From assembly GCF_037076565.1 (NCBI RefSeq), contig NZ_AP029028.1, forward strand, positions 2,604,001-2,668,000: DNA of 64,000 nucleotides, read 5' to 3'. This stretch comes from Herbaspirillum sp. DW155. Lineage in GTDB: Bacteria > Pseudomonadota > Gammaproteobacteria > Burkholderiales > Burkholderiaceae_D. The first letter of the stretch is position 1, and the number at the start of each line of letters is the position of its first letter. Below, piece after piece: positions 43,202 to 53,124 of this stretch. Under the pieces are notes generated by a model. It made no database searches. It was not told where the DNA came from and saw only the letters and a list, made by a program, of their open reading frames with translations. Both the position numbers and the translations under genes were made by a program.

Positions 43202-44380
43202 TCAAGGTGGAATCACTTCGAACGCCAGAAGCTGCGTGACCTGCGAGGCATTGAAATTGTTATCTGAAATGAAGACCAGACTCTCATGCCCATTGGCCAG
43301 TCGCGGTCCCCAGGATACGCCCTCCAGATTGTCGATCTGCGGCAGCGGCAAGGTATCAAAATCAAGAATCAGTCGTTTGCTGGCCGGCCTGATGCAGCAC
43401 TGACCGGCCAGTGCCGGCATCGCCGCAATATCGGTGGCGGTGCTGGTATCCATTTCGTAGAGCCGGATGTGGAAACGAAACACGCCATCGCTGCCCTGCA
43501 CTCCCGAGCGCTCCAGTGCCAGCAGATGATGCGCATCGACGGCCAGCAGTTCGGACAGGCCGTTGTCGGCATAGCGCCCTCCCGGGGCATGCGCAATCGC
43601 GTCCAAGGGGTAGGCATATTGCGCGATGATCGTACCGTCACGACGATAGTGGGTGATACGGGTCAGGGCACCATGTTCCAGCGTAGGCACTTCGCCGTCC
43701 TGATACAGAGGAGCCTCCATGCCCAGCCACACTGTCTGTCCGTCGCGCGAGAAAGAAAGTCCTTCGAAGGAAAGATTGTCGCGCGCCCCCAGTGGCCGAT
43801 CCGGGTGTACTTTGAACAAGGCACCGGTGGGAAACTGCGACAGGTATCTCCCATCGCGGTCAGCACGCCGGACAAAGGGCGACATGTTTTTCGGACGATT
43901 CCCCTCACTGCTGTACCAGAGACTGCCATCGAGCGGATCAACCCGGATGGATTCCAGGTCCGCAATATCGCCGCCGCGCACTGCCGCTTCTTTTGCATCC
44001 GGATAGAGGCTGCCATCGGCTTGTCTCAGCAGCGTCACTGCGGCCACCTGCAGGGCGTGAAATCCTTGCAGGTCATAGCGCAGCTTCAAGGTGTAAAAGC
44101 GCGCGGGACTGACCTCGGAGCGATCATCGCTTTCCGTGACCCAGGTGTCGGTTCGGGGATCATAGTCGATTCCGGACAAGCCGCCGATCACCGTCCCCAT
44201 GAATGGCGCATTGAGCGCAATGCGCTGCTCGCCCAGCAGACGCAGGCTGCCTACAAGGGGTTTCGGCTGTGTGCCCTGGTCATTGTTGACGGCACAGCCG
44301 CCCAGCCAGAAAACCATCAGGCAAGCCAGCCACGTCAGGCGTGCGCGCATCAGAAAAACAGGTAACGGTAGAGAACGCAT
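43202..44380 (-). CDS. Phytase-like esterase lipoprotein
   Basis: 392 residues from an ATG at 44380. Lipoprotein signal ending LGGC, then a beta-propeller with GLSGIDYDPRTDTWVTESDD, a pattern of the phytase-like esterase family (PF13449). Last gene of the nucleoside locus. It may remove phosphate esters outside the inner membrane; substrate not known. Confidence 0.7.
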   Translation of the reverse strand: MRSLPLPVFLMRARLTWLACLMVFWLGGCAVNNDQGTQPKPLVGSLRLLGEQRIALNAPFMGTVIGGLSGIDYDPRTDTWVTESDDRSEVSPARFYTLKLRYDLQGFHALQVAAVTLLRQADGSLYPDAKEAAVRGGDIADLESIRVDPLDGSLWYSSEGNRPKNMSPFVRRADRDGRYLSQFPTGALFKVHPDRPLGARDNLSFEGLSFSRDGQTVWLGMEAPLYQDGEVPTLEHGALTRITHYRRDGTIIAQYAYPLDAIAHAPGGRYADNGLSELLAVDAHHLLALERSGVQGSDGVFRFHIRLYEMDTSTATDIAAMPALAGQCCIRPASKRLILDFDTLPLPQIDNLEGVSWGPRLANGHESLVFISDNNFNASQVTQLLAFEVIPP

Positions 44381-44432
44381 AAACAGGAACAAGTGGATGT
44401 CGGCAACGGACCATGGCATGACAAAGCAAGCT

Positions 44433-45341
44433 TCATGGCAGACCGGAGATTTTCTCAAGCACCAGCGACAGCAATCCTTCGTTGTCGACAATGGTGGCGG
44501 CCTGGATGGTGCAGGCAGCAGCCGCTTGCTGGTCAAGCTGCATGAGCGCATAACCCTCGGTAAGACCAGGGCGCCAGTCGACCTCGACGCTGCAGGCCTG
44601 CTCGGCAAACAGCGCAGGCCGCAGAAGGCCGGCCACCGGGCAGACGTCGTGCAGCAATGGATCCATGGCGGCGTATTGCCTGAGCATGGCGGCGGCTGCT
44701 TGCCCGCAGCGATTGGACAGGCCCCCTATCGTATCGATCCACGCAGGACTCATGACCGCCTGGTGCGTCACATCCAGCGGGTAGAGATGGATGGCGGCAC
44801 CGCTGCGCATGACCAGATCGGCCGCCAGCGGATCGGCATAGAAATTGAATTCGGCTGCCGGCGTGATATTGCCCGGCACCCGCAAGGCACCGCCCATGAT
44901 GGAAAGCCGGCGGGTGCGCTGCAGAATTCCCGGCACCAACAGTTCGGCCAGCGCCAGATTGGTCAGCGGGCCCATCGCTACCAGGTCGATACTGCCTGCG
45001 GGGGCCTGCTGCAGATGGCGCACCAGTGCCAGTGCAGCGTGTTCGCTCTCCAGAGCGGCGGGTGTGCCCGGCAGCACGCCACCCAGGCCGTCTTCACCAT
45101 GCACCAGGTTGCAGCGCGCCGGTTGACCGCTCAAGGGGCGTTCGGCCCCGGCGTGAACCGCCAGGTCTGGCCGGCCGGCCAGATCCATCAGCTTGCGGCC
45201 ATTGCCGGCGGTGATCGCAGCAGGCCGGTTGCCTGCCGTCGTGGTGATGGCCAAGAGATTCAGTTCGACGCTGCCGGCGGCAAGGAACAAGGCCAGCGCA
45301 TCGTCGATACCGGGATCGCAGTCGATGATGACCGTGCTCAT
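44433..45341 (-). CDS. Inosine/uridine-preferring nucleoside hydrolase
   Basis: 302 residues from the ATG at 45341. The N-terminal DCDPGIDDALAL is the calcium/ribose-binding signature, with VAMGPLTNLALAEL and MGGALRVPGNITPAAEFNF as the family's downstream motifs. Cleaves the N-glycosidic bond of ribonucleosides, releasing base and ribose. Start overlaps the kinase stop. Confidence 0.88.
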   Translation of the reverse strand: MSTVIIDCDPGIDDALALFLAAGSVELNLLAITTTAGNRPAAITAGNGRKLMDLAGRPDLAVHAGAERPLSGQPARCNLVHGEDGLGGVLPGTPAALESEHAALALVRHLQQAPAGSIDLVAMGPLTNLALAELLVPGILQRTRRLSIMGGALRVPGNITPAAEFNFYADPLAADLVMRSGAAIHLYPLDVTHQAVMSPAWIDTIGGLSNRCGQAAAAMLRQYAAMDPLLHDVCPVAGLLRPALFAEQACSVEVDWRPGLTEGYALMQLDQQAAAACTIQAATIVDNEGLLSLVLEKISGLP

Positions 45342-46273
45342 GCAGTGGCTCCTGTGTAAGCGGTGGCGGCGAGAATGGCGGCCACCCGGCCCTGGTCGGG
45401 CAAGCCCTCGCGCGCACCGAGGGCGCTGACGGCACAGCTGGCGGCGGCGCATGCAAAACGCAGCGCCAGCGACAAGGGCTGTCCTCTCAGGCGGGCACTC
45501 AGATAGGCCGCGTTGAAGCAGTCACCGGCTCCGGTGGTATCGACCACCTCCGCGGGGAAAGCCGCGTGCCTGGACGAACTGGTACGTACAGCGCCGATGG
45601 CACCACCCTCGCCCAGTGTCACGATGATCTCCGAGGGGCCCAGGCGCAAGGCCTCGGTGAGCACCTGAATGGAGGGCGCGGCGCCGGTCGCCTTGTGAAA
45701 GCCGGCCTCGTTGAAAAACACGATGTCCGCCAGCGAGGCCCGACGCCACATCTCGGCCGCGTTCGCTGCCACGGCCGCCTCCAGATCGATGGCCACCAGC
45801 GTGCCGGTGGCGCGGGCCAGGTGACTGACCATCTCCAGCTCAGCCAGATCGTAGGGCATGGCATAGACCAGCCGCGACTGTCTGAGCGCCGTTTGCAAAG
45901 CGTCTTCATTGAGCGCGACGGCGGGCATGGGCATGTAGATGATGGACTTCTCCCCGGAAGGAGTCACGATGGCGATTGCCGACGCCGAAGCCGCCTGCTG
46001 CTGCACAGTCAGCCATTGCGTGGCAACGCCATGCTCCACCAGAGAATCGCGCAGCAGCTGCGCATGAGCATCATCGCCAACCCGGCCGAACTGGGCGCAG
46101 TGCATCCCCAGCCGGCTGGCGGCGCAGGCGACATTGGCCGTGGTGCCGCCGGGCATGACGCCCAGCCACTGCCCCACGGTTTTGCCACCGGGCGGCGGCA
46201 GCTGCACGGCACGCAGCATCAGGTCGGCCACCGGGTCGCCCAGGGTCAGCAGGTCGTAGGGGCGCGAATTCAT
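45338..46273 (-). CDS. PfkB-family sugar/nucleoside kinase
   Basis: 311 residues. N-terminal GG motif MPGGTTANVACAASRLG and C-terminal DTTGAGDCFNAAYLSARLRG with the catalytic Asp and the anion hole. Ribokinase family; the locus suggests ribose or a nucleoside as the substrate. Overlaps both neighbours by 4 bp. Confidence 0.85.
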   Translation of the reverse strand: MNSRPYDLLTLGDPVADLMLRAVQLPPPGGKTVGQWLGVMPGGTTANVACAASRLGMHCAQFGRVGDDAHAQLLRDSLVEHGVATQWLTVQQQAASASAIAIVTPSGEKSIIYMPMPAVALNEDALQTALRQSRLVYAMPYDLAELEMVSHLARATGTLVAIDLEAAVAANAAEMWRRASLADIVFFNEAGFHKATGAAPSIQVLTEALRLGPSEIIVTLGEGGAIGAVRTSSSRHAAFPAEVVDTTGAGDCFNAAYLSARLRGQPLSLALRFACAAASCAVSALGAREGLPDQGRVAAILAATAYTGATA

Positions 46274-47376
46274 GGCTGTACCCGTGACGATGCGGGGCTT
46301 GTGACGCTTTGCGTGCGTTGCGCCATGTTGACGATGGCGAGCTGGCAAAGACCCTCGGCGATCTGCTCCAGGTCGAAGTCGTGATGATTGACCTCCAGGA
46401 ACTCACTGAGCAGATCGGCCGGCAACGCAGCCGTGCCGCGCAAAGCGCCGACGATGGCACCCGCCATGGTGGCGATGGAATCCGTATCATTGCCGATAGA
46501 GGAACACAGCGCGATGGTTCGCAGTGGATCGCCCTTCGCGTAGCACACCACGCCCAGTGCAGCCGGTACGGACTCTGCGGCCAGCACGGAATTGCCGACC
46601 TTCTTTTCCATGGTCACCAGAAACTCGCGGTCGTTGCGCGACTCGGCGGCAATGCTCAAGGCCATCTCCAGTCTTGCCAGATAATTCGGCCCGGCCACGG
46701 AGCGCGCATGCTGGCTGGCCATTCGCTCCCCCATGCGGCCGCCGTGGGTGGCCGCCGCCAGCACCTGCCGCAGATCGTCACTCACCAGCGCCTGGGCAGT
46801 GGCAGCGCTGATCGAGCAGGCGGCGGAAATGGCCACATCCGTATCGTGCGAAGGCAGGCAGGTGACCAGTGCCTGTTCGCAGGCCGCCGCCAGATCGCCG
46901 GGATGAATCAGCCCAGCCGGCGCCACCCGCATGGCCGCACCATTGGTGATGCCGATGGTGGTCATCTTGCGCCGCGAGCTGCCGATGATGCCCACCTCAT
47001 TGACATCGCCGCCCTCTTGCAAGGCCTTGACCATCAGCGCCGTGCTCGGCCCCATGAAGCCCGCCTTGGGGCTGGTGCTGGCCCAATCCAGCAGGCAGCT
47101 CACCCAGCCGTCATAGTCGAGCCGTCCGTCGGCGGCGATCAAGGCGCGCGCCAGGTAGTACATCTGGCTGGCGTCATCGGTGACCTCAGCGCGCTTGCCG
47201 GCATTGGCACCGGCAAAGGTGTCATCGGGCGGGGTGCCGAAGCGGGTCACCAGTCCGCCGTGACGGGCGGCGATCTCGTCGATGCTCCATTGTTCGGTCT
47301 GGGCACCGAGGGCGTCGCCCATACCGGCCAGGGCCAGCGAGGCGAAGATCCTGTCCCTCAAGTTTGTGCTGCTCAC
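46270..47376 (-). CDS. ADP-ribosylglycohydrolase-family protein
   Basis: 368 residues with a GTG start at 47376 and AGGAG upstream; an ATG one base off is out of frame. N-terminal LAGMGDALGAQTE, EVTDDASQMYYLARAL and, near the C-terminus, SIGNDTDSIATMAGAIVGAL: the acidic clusters that bind two magnesium ions in ARH-type enzymes. Within the nucleoside locus it may hydrolyse ADP-ribose-type N-glycosides. Confidence 0.83.
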   Translation of the reverse strand: MSSTNLRDRIFASLALAGMGDALGAQTEQWSIDEIAARHGGLVTRFGTPPDDTFAGANAGKRAEVTDDASQMYYLARALIAADGRLDYDGWVSCLLDWASTSPKAGFMGPSTALMVKALQEGGDVNEVGIIGSSRRKMTTIGITNGAAMRVAPAGLIHPGDLAAACEQALVTCLPSHDTDVAISAACSISAATAQALVSDDLRQVLAAATHGGRMGERMASQHARSVAGPNYLARLEMALSIAAESRNDREFLVTMEKKVGNSVLAAESVPAALGVVCYAKGDPLRTIALCSSIGNDTDSIATMAGAIVGALRGTAALPADLLSEFLEVNHHDFDLEQIAEGLCQLAIVNMAQRTQSVTSPASSRVQP

Positions 47377-47408
47377 ATGCTTCTCCTGTAATGCGAAGGG
47401 GTTGTTGC

Positions 47409-48380
47409 TTAGCTTGATCTGTGCGCCCTGCCCTGCTTGCGTGCACCGGCGGCGACCAGCGCCAGCAGGGTAACCACAGGAGGCAGCATGTACAGCAGTT
47501 GCGGTGCCATGCCCGCCGCACCGAGCCGGGTCGAGAGGACCGCACTGGCACCGAAGAGCAGGGACGCCAGCACTGTGCCGGTGAGACCGCGCGCGCCGAC
47601 GAAGACCGCGGCCAGTGCCAGGAATCCACGTCCGGCAGTCATGTCGGACTGGAACAGACTGAGGTAGCCCATGCTCAGGTAGACCCCGCCCAGGCCAGCC
47701 AGCATCCCCGAGACCAGCAGTGCCAGATAGCGCATGCGCTTGACCGGGATGCCCGCCTCGGCGGCGGCCTGCGGATGCTCCCCTGAGGCGCACAGCCACA
47801 CGCCGGTACGGGTATGGCGCAGCAGCAGGCGCAGCAGGGGAATGGCCAGCAAGGCGGTCCACAGCAGCAGATGATGGCCCCGACCGTGTTCGCCATTGAG
47901 CAGCAGGTCCAGTTGCGGCCAGGACTGCAGGCCGGGAAGATGCAGCGCCGGCAGCACTGGTGTATCGAGGCTGGCGGTCGAGCCCTTGTCGCCGACCAGC
48001 GTGGACAGCAGGAACACCGTCAGGCCGGCAGCCAGTACGTTGAGGGCAATGCCGGCCACGATCAGATCGGCACCCCATTCGAGGTGGAACACCGCCAGCA
48101 GCAGCGCCAGCAGCATGGCCGCCAGTACGCCGGCCAGCGCCCCCAGCCAGGCGTGCCAGACCGGCGGCAGGCCCGGCAGCCAATACGCCGCCAGCACCGA
48201 CCCCAGCACGGCAAAGAAAGCCGCCACCAGCATCAGGCCTTCCAGGCCCACGTTGATGCAACCTGCCAGATCAGAAATCAGTCCACCCAGCGCGGCCAGC
48301 AGGATCGGTGTAGCGGCGCGCAGCACCGCCGGCAGCAAGGCGGCGGCGGCCATGCTCCAGGCCCAGTAGTCATGCGTCAT
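47409..48380 (-). CDS. ABC transporter permease, nucleoside type (YufQ-like)
   Basis: 323 residues, eight or more hydrophobic helices (BPD_transp_2 family), with LISDLAGCINVGLEGLMLVA near residue 35, the N-V-G-L-E-G motif of nucleoside/ribose permeases. Overlaps the first permease by 11 bp. Confidence 0.85.
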   Translation of the reverse strand: MTHDYWAWSMAAAALLPAVLRAATPILLAALGGLISDLAGCINVGLEGLMLVAAFFAVLGSVLAAYWLPGLPPVWHAWLGALAGVLAAMLLALLLAVFHLEWGADLIVAGIALNVLAAGLTVFLLSTLVGDKGSTASLDTPVLPALHLPGLQSWPQLDLLLNGEHGRGHHLLLWTALLAIPLLRLLLRHTRTGVWLCASGEHPQAAAEAGIPVKRMRYLALLVSGMLAGLGGVYLSMGYLSLFQSDMTAGRGFLALAAVFVGARGLTGTVLASLLFGASAVLSTRLGAAGMAPQLLYMLPPVVTLLALVAAGARKQGRAHRSS

Positions 48381-49515
48381 GTCGGCCTCCCTCTGCCCTG
48401 CGCGCACGCCAGCGCAGCCAGCCCCCGGCCAGCGCCGGCTGCATGCGTTCGGCCACCAGGAACAGGATGACCAGCGCCTGGATCACCAGCACCACTTCGC
48501 GCGATACATCGGTACTGCGTTCCATGGCCAGTGCCCCGGTACGCAGATACGCATACATCAGCGCCGCCCACGGCACTGCGCGCGGCTCGCAGCGGGCCAG
48601 CAGCGCTACCAGCAAGCCTTCGTAACCAAGTCCGGCAGGCAGATCGACCGGCAGGCGCTTGAGCAGGCCGTGGCTGATATGCATGCCCGCCAGCGCGGCC
48701 AGCACCCCGCCCGCTCCCATCGACAGCCAGACCGTGCGCTGTACCGGCAGGCCGGCCTGCAAGGCGAAAGCCGCTGACTGTCCGACCACCCGGATTTCGT
48801 AACCCAGCGTGGTGCGCATGAGCAGCAGCCAGCTGGTCCAGACCAGTAGCGGCAAGGCCAGCAGCATCACCGTCACGTTGGTATGGACCAGCAGCACCGG
48901 CAGCTGCAGCGAGGCCGGCAGGAAGGGCGTGACGATGAAGCCGCCGGCGGGGTCGCGCAGCCAGCCGCTGACCAGCCAGCGATAGGCCTGCACCGCCACG
49001 ATATTGAGCATCAGGGTGGTGACGATCTCGTTGGCCTGAAAGCGCGTCTTGAGCAGCCCCGGCAAGGCACCCCAAAGGAATCCGCTGGCACAGGCCGCCA
49101 ACATCGACAGGCTCAAGACCACAAACCACGGCCCCGGCAGATACAGGCTCACCACGGTAGCGGCCAGCGCACCCAGGAACAGCTGACCATCTGCGCCCAG
49201 CGAAAATTGCCTGGCGCGGAAAGGAATGGCCACGGCCAGACCCAGCAGGGTCAGCGTGATGGCGTCTTCGATCACGGCCCCGAAACGTACCAGGCGGGTC
49301 AGTTGCCAGCCCTCGCCCGCACTCCAGTGCAGGCGCGGCAAGGCACCGGTCAGCAGGATCAGGAACGCGCGCAGGGGCTCGCTGCTGACCGCGCACATGA
49401 TCAGGAAACCACACCCCAGACCGGCGGCCAGCGCCACCGGCAGCCGCAGACGCTGCGCCAGGGCTTGCTGACGTTGCAGACGTTGCTGCAATGGCAGGGC
49501 GGTCGCTTGCTTCAT
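48370..49515 (-). CDS. ABC transporter permease, nucleoside type (YufP-like)
   Basis: 381 residues, multi-pass BPD_transp_2 permease with AIPFRARQFSLGADGQLFLG. Overlaps the ATPase stop by 4 bp. Pairs with the 47409-48380 permease as a heterodimer. Confidence 0.85.
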   Translation of the reverse strand: MKQATALPLQQRLQRQQALAQRLRLPVALAAGLGCGFLIMCAVSSEPLRAFLILLTGALPRLHWSAGEGWQLTRLVRFGAVIEDAITLTLLGLAVAIPFRARQFSLGADGQLFLGALAATVVSLYLPGPWFVVLSLSMLAACASGFLWGALPGLLKTRFQANEIVTTLMLNIVAVQAYRWLVSGWLRDPAGGFIVTPFLPASLQLPVLLVHTNVTVMLLALPLLVWTSWLLLMRTTLGYEIRVVGQSAAFALQAGLPVQRTVWLSMGAGGVLAALAGMHISHGLLKRLPVDLPAGLGYEGLLVALLARCEPRAVPWAALMYAYLRTGALAMERSTDVSREVVLVIQALVILFLVAERMQPALAGGWLRWRARRAEGGRHDA

Positions 49516-51107
49516 GCGGGGACTCCGGAAAATGTGACTGCGTTATCGAGCAAGGCGGCGGCATTTTGCTGGCGTTGGGCACCGGTCAGATAGGGACCGA
49601 GGACATCGGCGCTCAGCCCGGCTGCATCGAAGTGCGCCACCAGCGCCCCCTCGGCCATCACGGCCACGCGGTCCGACAGCGCCAGCAATTCATCCAGGTC
49701 TGCCGAGATCAACAGGATTGCCGCACCGCCCTCGCACAAGGCCAGCAACTGACCATGCAAGGCCCGTGCAGCACCGATATCGACCCCGCGCGTGGGCTGG
49801 CTGGCGATCAGCAGACGCGGCCCGGCCGCCACCTCGCGCCCCAGCACCAGTTTTTGCATGTTGCCGCCGGAGAGCGCTCCCATCAGCGTCGCCGATGAAG
49901 GGGCGACCACACCGCAGTGCTGCATGAGCGTGGCGGCGGTACGGCCGATGGCGGCGCTGTCGAGCCAGCCGCGGCGGGCAAGCGGTGCCTGGTGGTAACT
50001 GACGGCGATGAGGTTGTCGGCGATGCTCATCTCGGCTGCCACGCCGTCGCGCATGCGGTCTTCGGGGATGTAGCCCACGCCGCAGGCACGCACCTCACGC
50101 ACACTCAGGCCGGTGAAGCGCCGACCCTGCAACCGCCCTTGCCCGCCGCTGGCTGCCTGCAGACCCAGCAGCACCCGCGCCAGCACATCCTGCCCATTGC
50201 CCTCCACGCCGGCGATGCCGAGAATCTCTCCGGCTGCGATGTCCAGTGACAGCGACTGCAAGGCCAGGCGTCCGTCCGCGTGGTGCGCCTGCAGATCGCG
50301 GATTTCGACCAGCGGCTGAGTCGCCCGCTGCCGGGTACGCGCGGGCATGGGCGGCGGTGCCTTGCTGACGATCATGCTGCCCAGTTCGGCCTCGGAAAAA
50401 TCGCTCACCCGACCGCTGCCGCTGACCCGTCCCTTGCGCAATACCGTAAAGCGGTCGGCGACATCGCGGATCTCCTTGAGCTTGTGACTGATCAGCACCA
50501 CGGTGAGACCCTGCGCCACCATGCTGCGCAGCACCCGGAACAGGCTCTCGGCTTCCTGCACCGAGAGCACCGCCGTGGGCTCATCAAGCAGCAGCACCCG
50601 CGCGCCGCGATAGAGCGCCTTGAGAATACCCACGCGCTGTTGCACCCCGACCGGCAGGTCGCGCACGCGTGCCAGCGGCTCCACCTCCAGCCCGAATTGT
50701 TGCACCAGCGATTGCACGCGCCGCAACGCTGTCTTGCGGTCGATGCGCCAGCCGCGCCGGGGCTCCGCGCCCAGCACGATGTTGTCGGTCACGGTGAAGG
50801 AAGGCAGCAGATGCAGATGCTGGGGCACCAGCCCGATTCCGGCGGCAATGGCTTGCGCCGGATCGGCCAGTACGCGCGCCTGGCCGTCCAGCCAGAGGCT
50901 GCCGCAGCTGGGTTGTTCCAGGCCATAGAGCATCTTCATGACGGTCGATTTGCCGGCCCCGTTCTCGCCCACGATGGCGTGGATCTCCCCGGCCCGGATG
51001 GACAGGCTCACATCGTCGTTGGCCAGCGTGCCGTTGGGATAGAGTTTGGAGACATGGCGCAACTCCAGTAGCGCCGTGGCGGTCTGCGGCATCGCGGGCG
51101 TGCTCAT
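49512..51107 (-). CDS. ABC transporter ATP-binding protein with two ABC domains (YufO-like)
   Basis: 531 residues. First domain Walker A GENGAGKSTVMK and LLLDEPTAVLSVQE; second domain has a degenerate Walker A (GVEGNGQ) and signature GALSGGNMQKLVLGRE, as in sugar and nucleoside importers of the RbsA type. Powers uptake by the two permeases. Confidence 0.9.
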   Translation of the reverse strand: MSTPAMPQTATALLELRHVSKLYPNGTLANDDVSLSIRAGEIHAIVGENGAGKSTVMKMLYGLEQPSCGSLWLDGQARVLADPAQAIAAGIGLVPQHLHLLPSFTVTDNIVLGAEPRRGWRIDRKTALRRVQSLVQQFGLEVEPLARVRDLPVGVQQRVGILKALYRGARVLLLDEPTAVLSVQEAESLFRVLRSMVAQGLTVVLISHKLKEIRDVADRFTVLRKGRVSGSGRVSDFSEAELGSMIVSKAPPPMPARTRQRATQPLVEIRDLQAHHADGRLALQSLSLDIAAGEILGIAGVEGNGQDVLARVLLGLQAASGGQGRLQGRRFTGLSVREVRACGVGYIPEDRMRDGVAAEMSIADNLIAVSYHQAPLARRGWLDSAAIGRTAATLMQHCGVVAPSSATLMGALSGGNMQKLVLGREVAAGPRLLIASQPTRGVDIGAARALHGQLLALCEGGAAILLISADLDELLALSDRVAVMAEGALVAHFDAAGLSADVLGPYLTGAQRQQNAAALLDNAVTFSGVPA

Positions 51108-52216
51108 CCCCTTGCCTCCGTGCCGGCGCGGGCAAAGCCACTGGGCGGGTGCACGCGACCACTCACCAGGTCGGCGCGCACGGCATCCAGACGTTGACGC
51201 AGGGGCAGCGGCAGCCGGTCCAGTACCTCCGAATGCGGTGCCAGCCCGATACCGCCCTCGGCCAGGCCGAGGGAATCGGCGCGCCCATAGGGTAGCTGCT
51301 GCCGCAGCGCCAGACTCAGGGCCTGCACGATGGCCACATCGACGTTCTTCAACACCGAGGTGACGATGGCGGCGGCGCGCTGGGGATTGCTGTGGCGATA
51401 CATCTCATACTGGTCCAGATCCACGCCGATGGTGTAGCGATGCGCCTCGCTGGCCGCTTCGGTCACGCCCTGCCCGGTCGCACCGGCCGCCTGAAAGATG
51501 AGACCGGCACCGGCCGCCATCTGGGCATTGGCAATATCCTTGCCGGCCGCAGGATCGGAAAAGCCGTTGGCATACTGTATCGCCACCCGTATCGATGGAT
51601 CGGCCGCACGTGCGCCCGCACCGAAGCCCAGCAGGTAATCATCGATCACCGGCAATTGCATGCCACCCACCTGCCCCAGACCGGCGTTGGCGGGCAGGCC
51701 CGGCAGCAGCCGCTCCTGCAGCAGCATGGCGGCCAGATAGCCCGCCAGGTAAGCGCCCTCGTTCTGGCGGAACAGGATGGAGTGCACATTCCCGCAAGCA
51801 CAGTGGGCATAGTCCACTGCCGCGTCGAACATCACGAAACGCATGCGCGGAAACTCTCCGGCCAGCCGCTGTACGTAGGGCACCATGGTGAAGGTGCCGG
51901 CCAGCACGATATCGTAGTCGCCGCTATCGGCCAGATCGGCCAGCGCGGACTCCCATCGCGTCGGGTCATTGCCTCCTTCGACCACGCGCACGCTGACCGG
52001 CAGTTCACGCCCGGCGCGGCGCATTCCCTTGGCCGCCGAATCGAAAAAGGATTTGTCGCCCAGCGTGCCATTGATGAACAGGACCGCACGCAGCACCGTC
52101 TTGTCATTGCCCTTGCGTGCCAGCCGATCGGACCAGTGCGCCAGTAGCGACAGCAGTGCCAGCAGAAGCAGGGTCCAGGCCAGGCGAGGCAGCAGGTAGC
52201 GGAGGGTGGCGTTCAT
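51104..52216 (-). CDS. BMP-family substrate-binding protein
   Basis: 370 residues from the ATG at 52216. An N-terminal hydrophobic segment (LAWTLLLLALLSLLAHW) lacks a lipobox Cys, so it may be anchored uncleaved or cleaved by signal peptidase I. Body: GTLGDKSFFDSAAKGMRRA, QNEGAYLAGYLAAMLL and DLDQYEMY match BMP/PnrA purine-nucleoside receptors. Begins 20 bp after gntR. Confidence 0.85.
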   Translation of the reverse strand: MNATLRYLLPRLAWTLLLLALLSLLAHWSDRLARKGNDKTVLRAVLFINGTLGDKSFFDSAAKGMRRAGRELPVSVRVVEGGNDPTRWESALADLADSGDYDIVLAGTFTMVPYVQRLAGEFPRMRFVMFDAAVDYAHCACGNVHSILFRQNEGAYLAGYLAAMLLQERLLPGLPANAGLGQVGGMQLPVIDDYLLGFGAGARAADPSIRVAIQYANGFSDPAAGKDIANAQMAAGAGLIFQAAGATGQGVTEAASEAHRYTIGVDLDQYEMYRHSNPQRAAAIVTSVLKNVDVAIVQALSLALRQQLPYGRADSLGLAEGGIGLAPHSEVLDRLPLPLRQRLDAVRADLVSGRVHPPSGFARAGTEARG

Positions 52217-52236
52217 CAATGCGGGCAGAGGCAGGT

Positions 52237-52992
52237 TCAGCGCGTGCCGTCGCTATGACGGGCGATGCGCGTGCGGTAGCGGTAACTGGACACGTATTTC
52301 ATGAGGCAATATTCGATAGGCTGGCGGCGGTCGGACAAAGTGATCCGTTCGCAGATGAGCAGAGGTGCCGCCACCGGTACATCCAGCCATTGCGCGTCGT
52401 CGGCATCGGCCGCGCCGGCACAGAGATTTTCCACGGCCTCGGCCGGATCGAAACCGTACTGTGCCGTCAGCAGCTTGTAGAGCGAACCGCTGCGCTCGAT
52501 CTGGCTGCGGGTCAGGCGCGATCCGCGCGGCAGGACCAGATGGGCATCGTGCACCCCGACCGGAACGTCGTCGATCAGGCGCACGCGCCGCACCCGTACC
52601 AGCGGCGTACCGGACTCGATATTGAGCAAGGTGGCGATGGCCATGCTGGCACCGATGTTCTCGATGCTGATGATGCGCTGTCCAGGCACGCCGCCCCGAT
52701 TGCCGGTATCTTGCGAGAAGCTGTCGATGAAGCGCGTAGTGCCACGCACGATGGCCGGCGAGACAAAGGTGCCGCGTCCATGATCGCTGTAGATGATGCC
52801 GCGCTCTTCCATGTAGCGCAGTGCCTTGCGCACCGTATCGCGACTGACTTCATAGTGCTCTGCCAGCTCGCGCTCGGGCGGTAGCGCCTGATTGTCGGTG
52901 AGCAGGCCGCGATCGATCGTGTCGCGGATGATATCGGCCAGCCAGCGGTAGCGCGGCAGCTGGGTTTCGCTTGGAGTGAGGTCTTTTTTCAT
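52237..52992 (-). CDS. GntR-family (HutC type) regulator of the nucleoside locus
   Basis: 251 residues. Winged HTH (ELAEHYEVSRDTVRKALRYM) and a UTRA ligand domain. The promoter carries the palindrome TGGTACGTACCA, which recurs before exbD; GntR regulators bind such short palindromes, so autoregulation and control of both operons is likely. Ligand probably a nucleoside or sugar phosphate. Confidence 0.85.
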   Translation of the reverse strand: MKKDLTPSETQLPRYRWLADIIRDTIDRGLLTDNQALPPERELAEHYEVSRDTVRKALRYMEERGIIYSDHGRGTFVSPAIVRGTTRFIDSFSQDTGNRGGVPGQRIISIENIGASMAIATLLNIESGTPLVRVRRVRLIDDVPVGVHDAHLVLPRGSRLTRSQIERSGSLYKLLTAQYGFDPAEAVENLCAGAADADDAQWLDVPVAAPLLICERITLSDRRQPIEYCLMKYVSSYRYRTRIARHSDGTR

Positions 52993-53002
52993 GACGGCAA
53001 TC

Positions 53003-53027
53003 TTACATTGGTACGTACCAGTTGTAA
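53003..53027. promoter_or_regulatory. GntR operator upstream of gntR
   Basis: An extended palindrome: TTACA-2-TGGTACGTACCA-1... with outer TTACA and TGTAA arms around the core TGGTACGTACCA. It lies just 11 bp upstream of the gntR start and overlaps the expected promoter. Confidence 0.68.
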
Positions 53028-53124
53028 ATCACTGAACCCGGACCGAAACAGTCGCACCGGGCAGGTGCGAAGTGGTGAAGTGGCGAAGTGAGTCTGCGGC
53101 GCGTACCAACCCGCTCCGCTCAGT

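Noticed and set aside
45580..45590. GntR-box-like TGGTACGTACA
   Set aside because: Inside the PfkB kinase coding sequence and only half-conserved.
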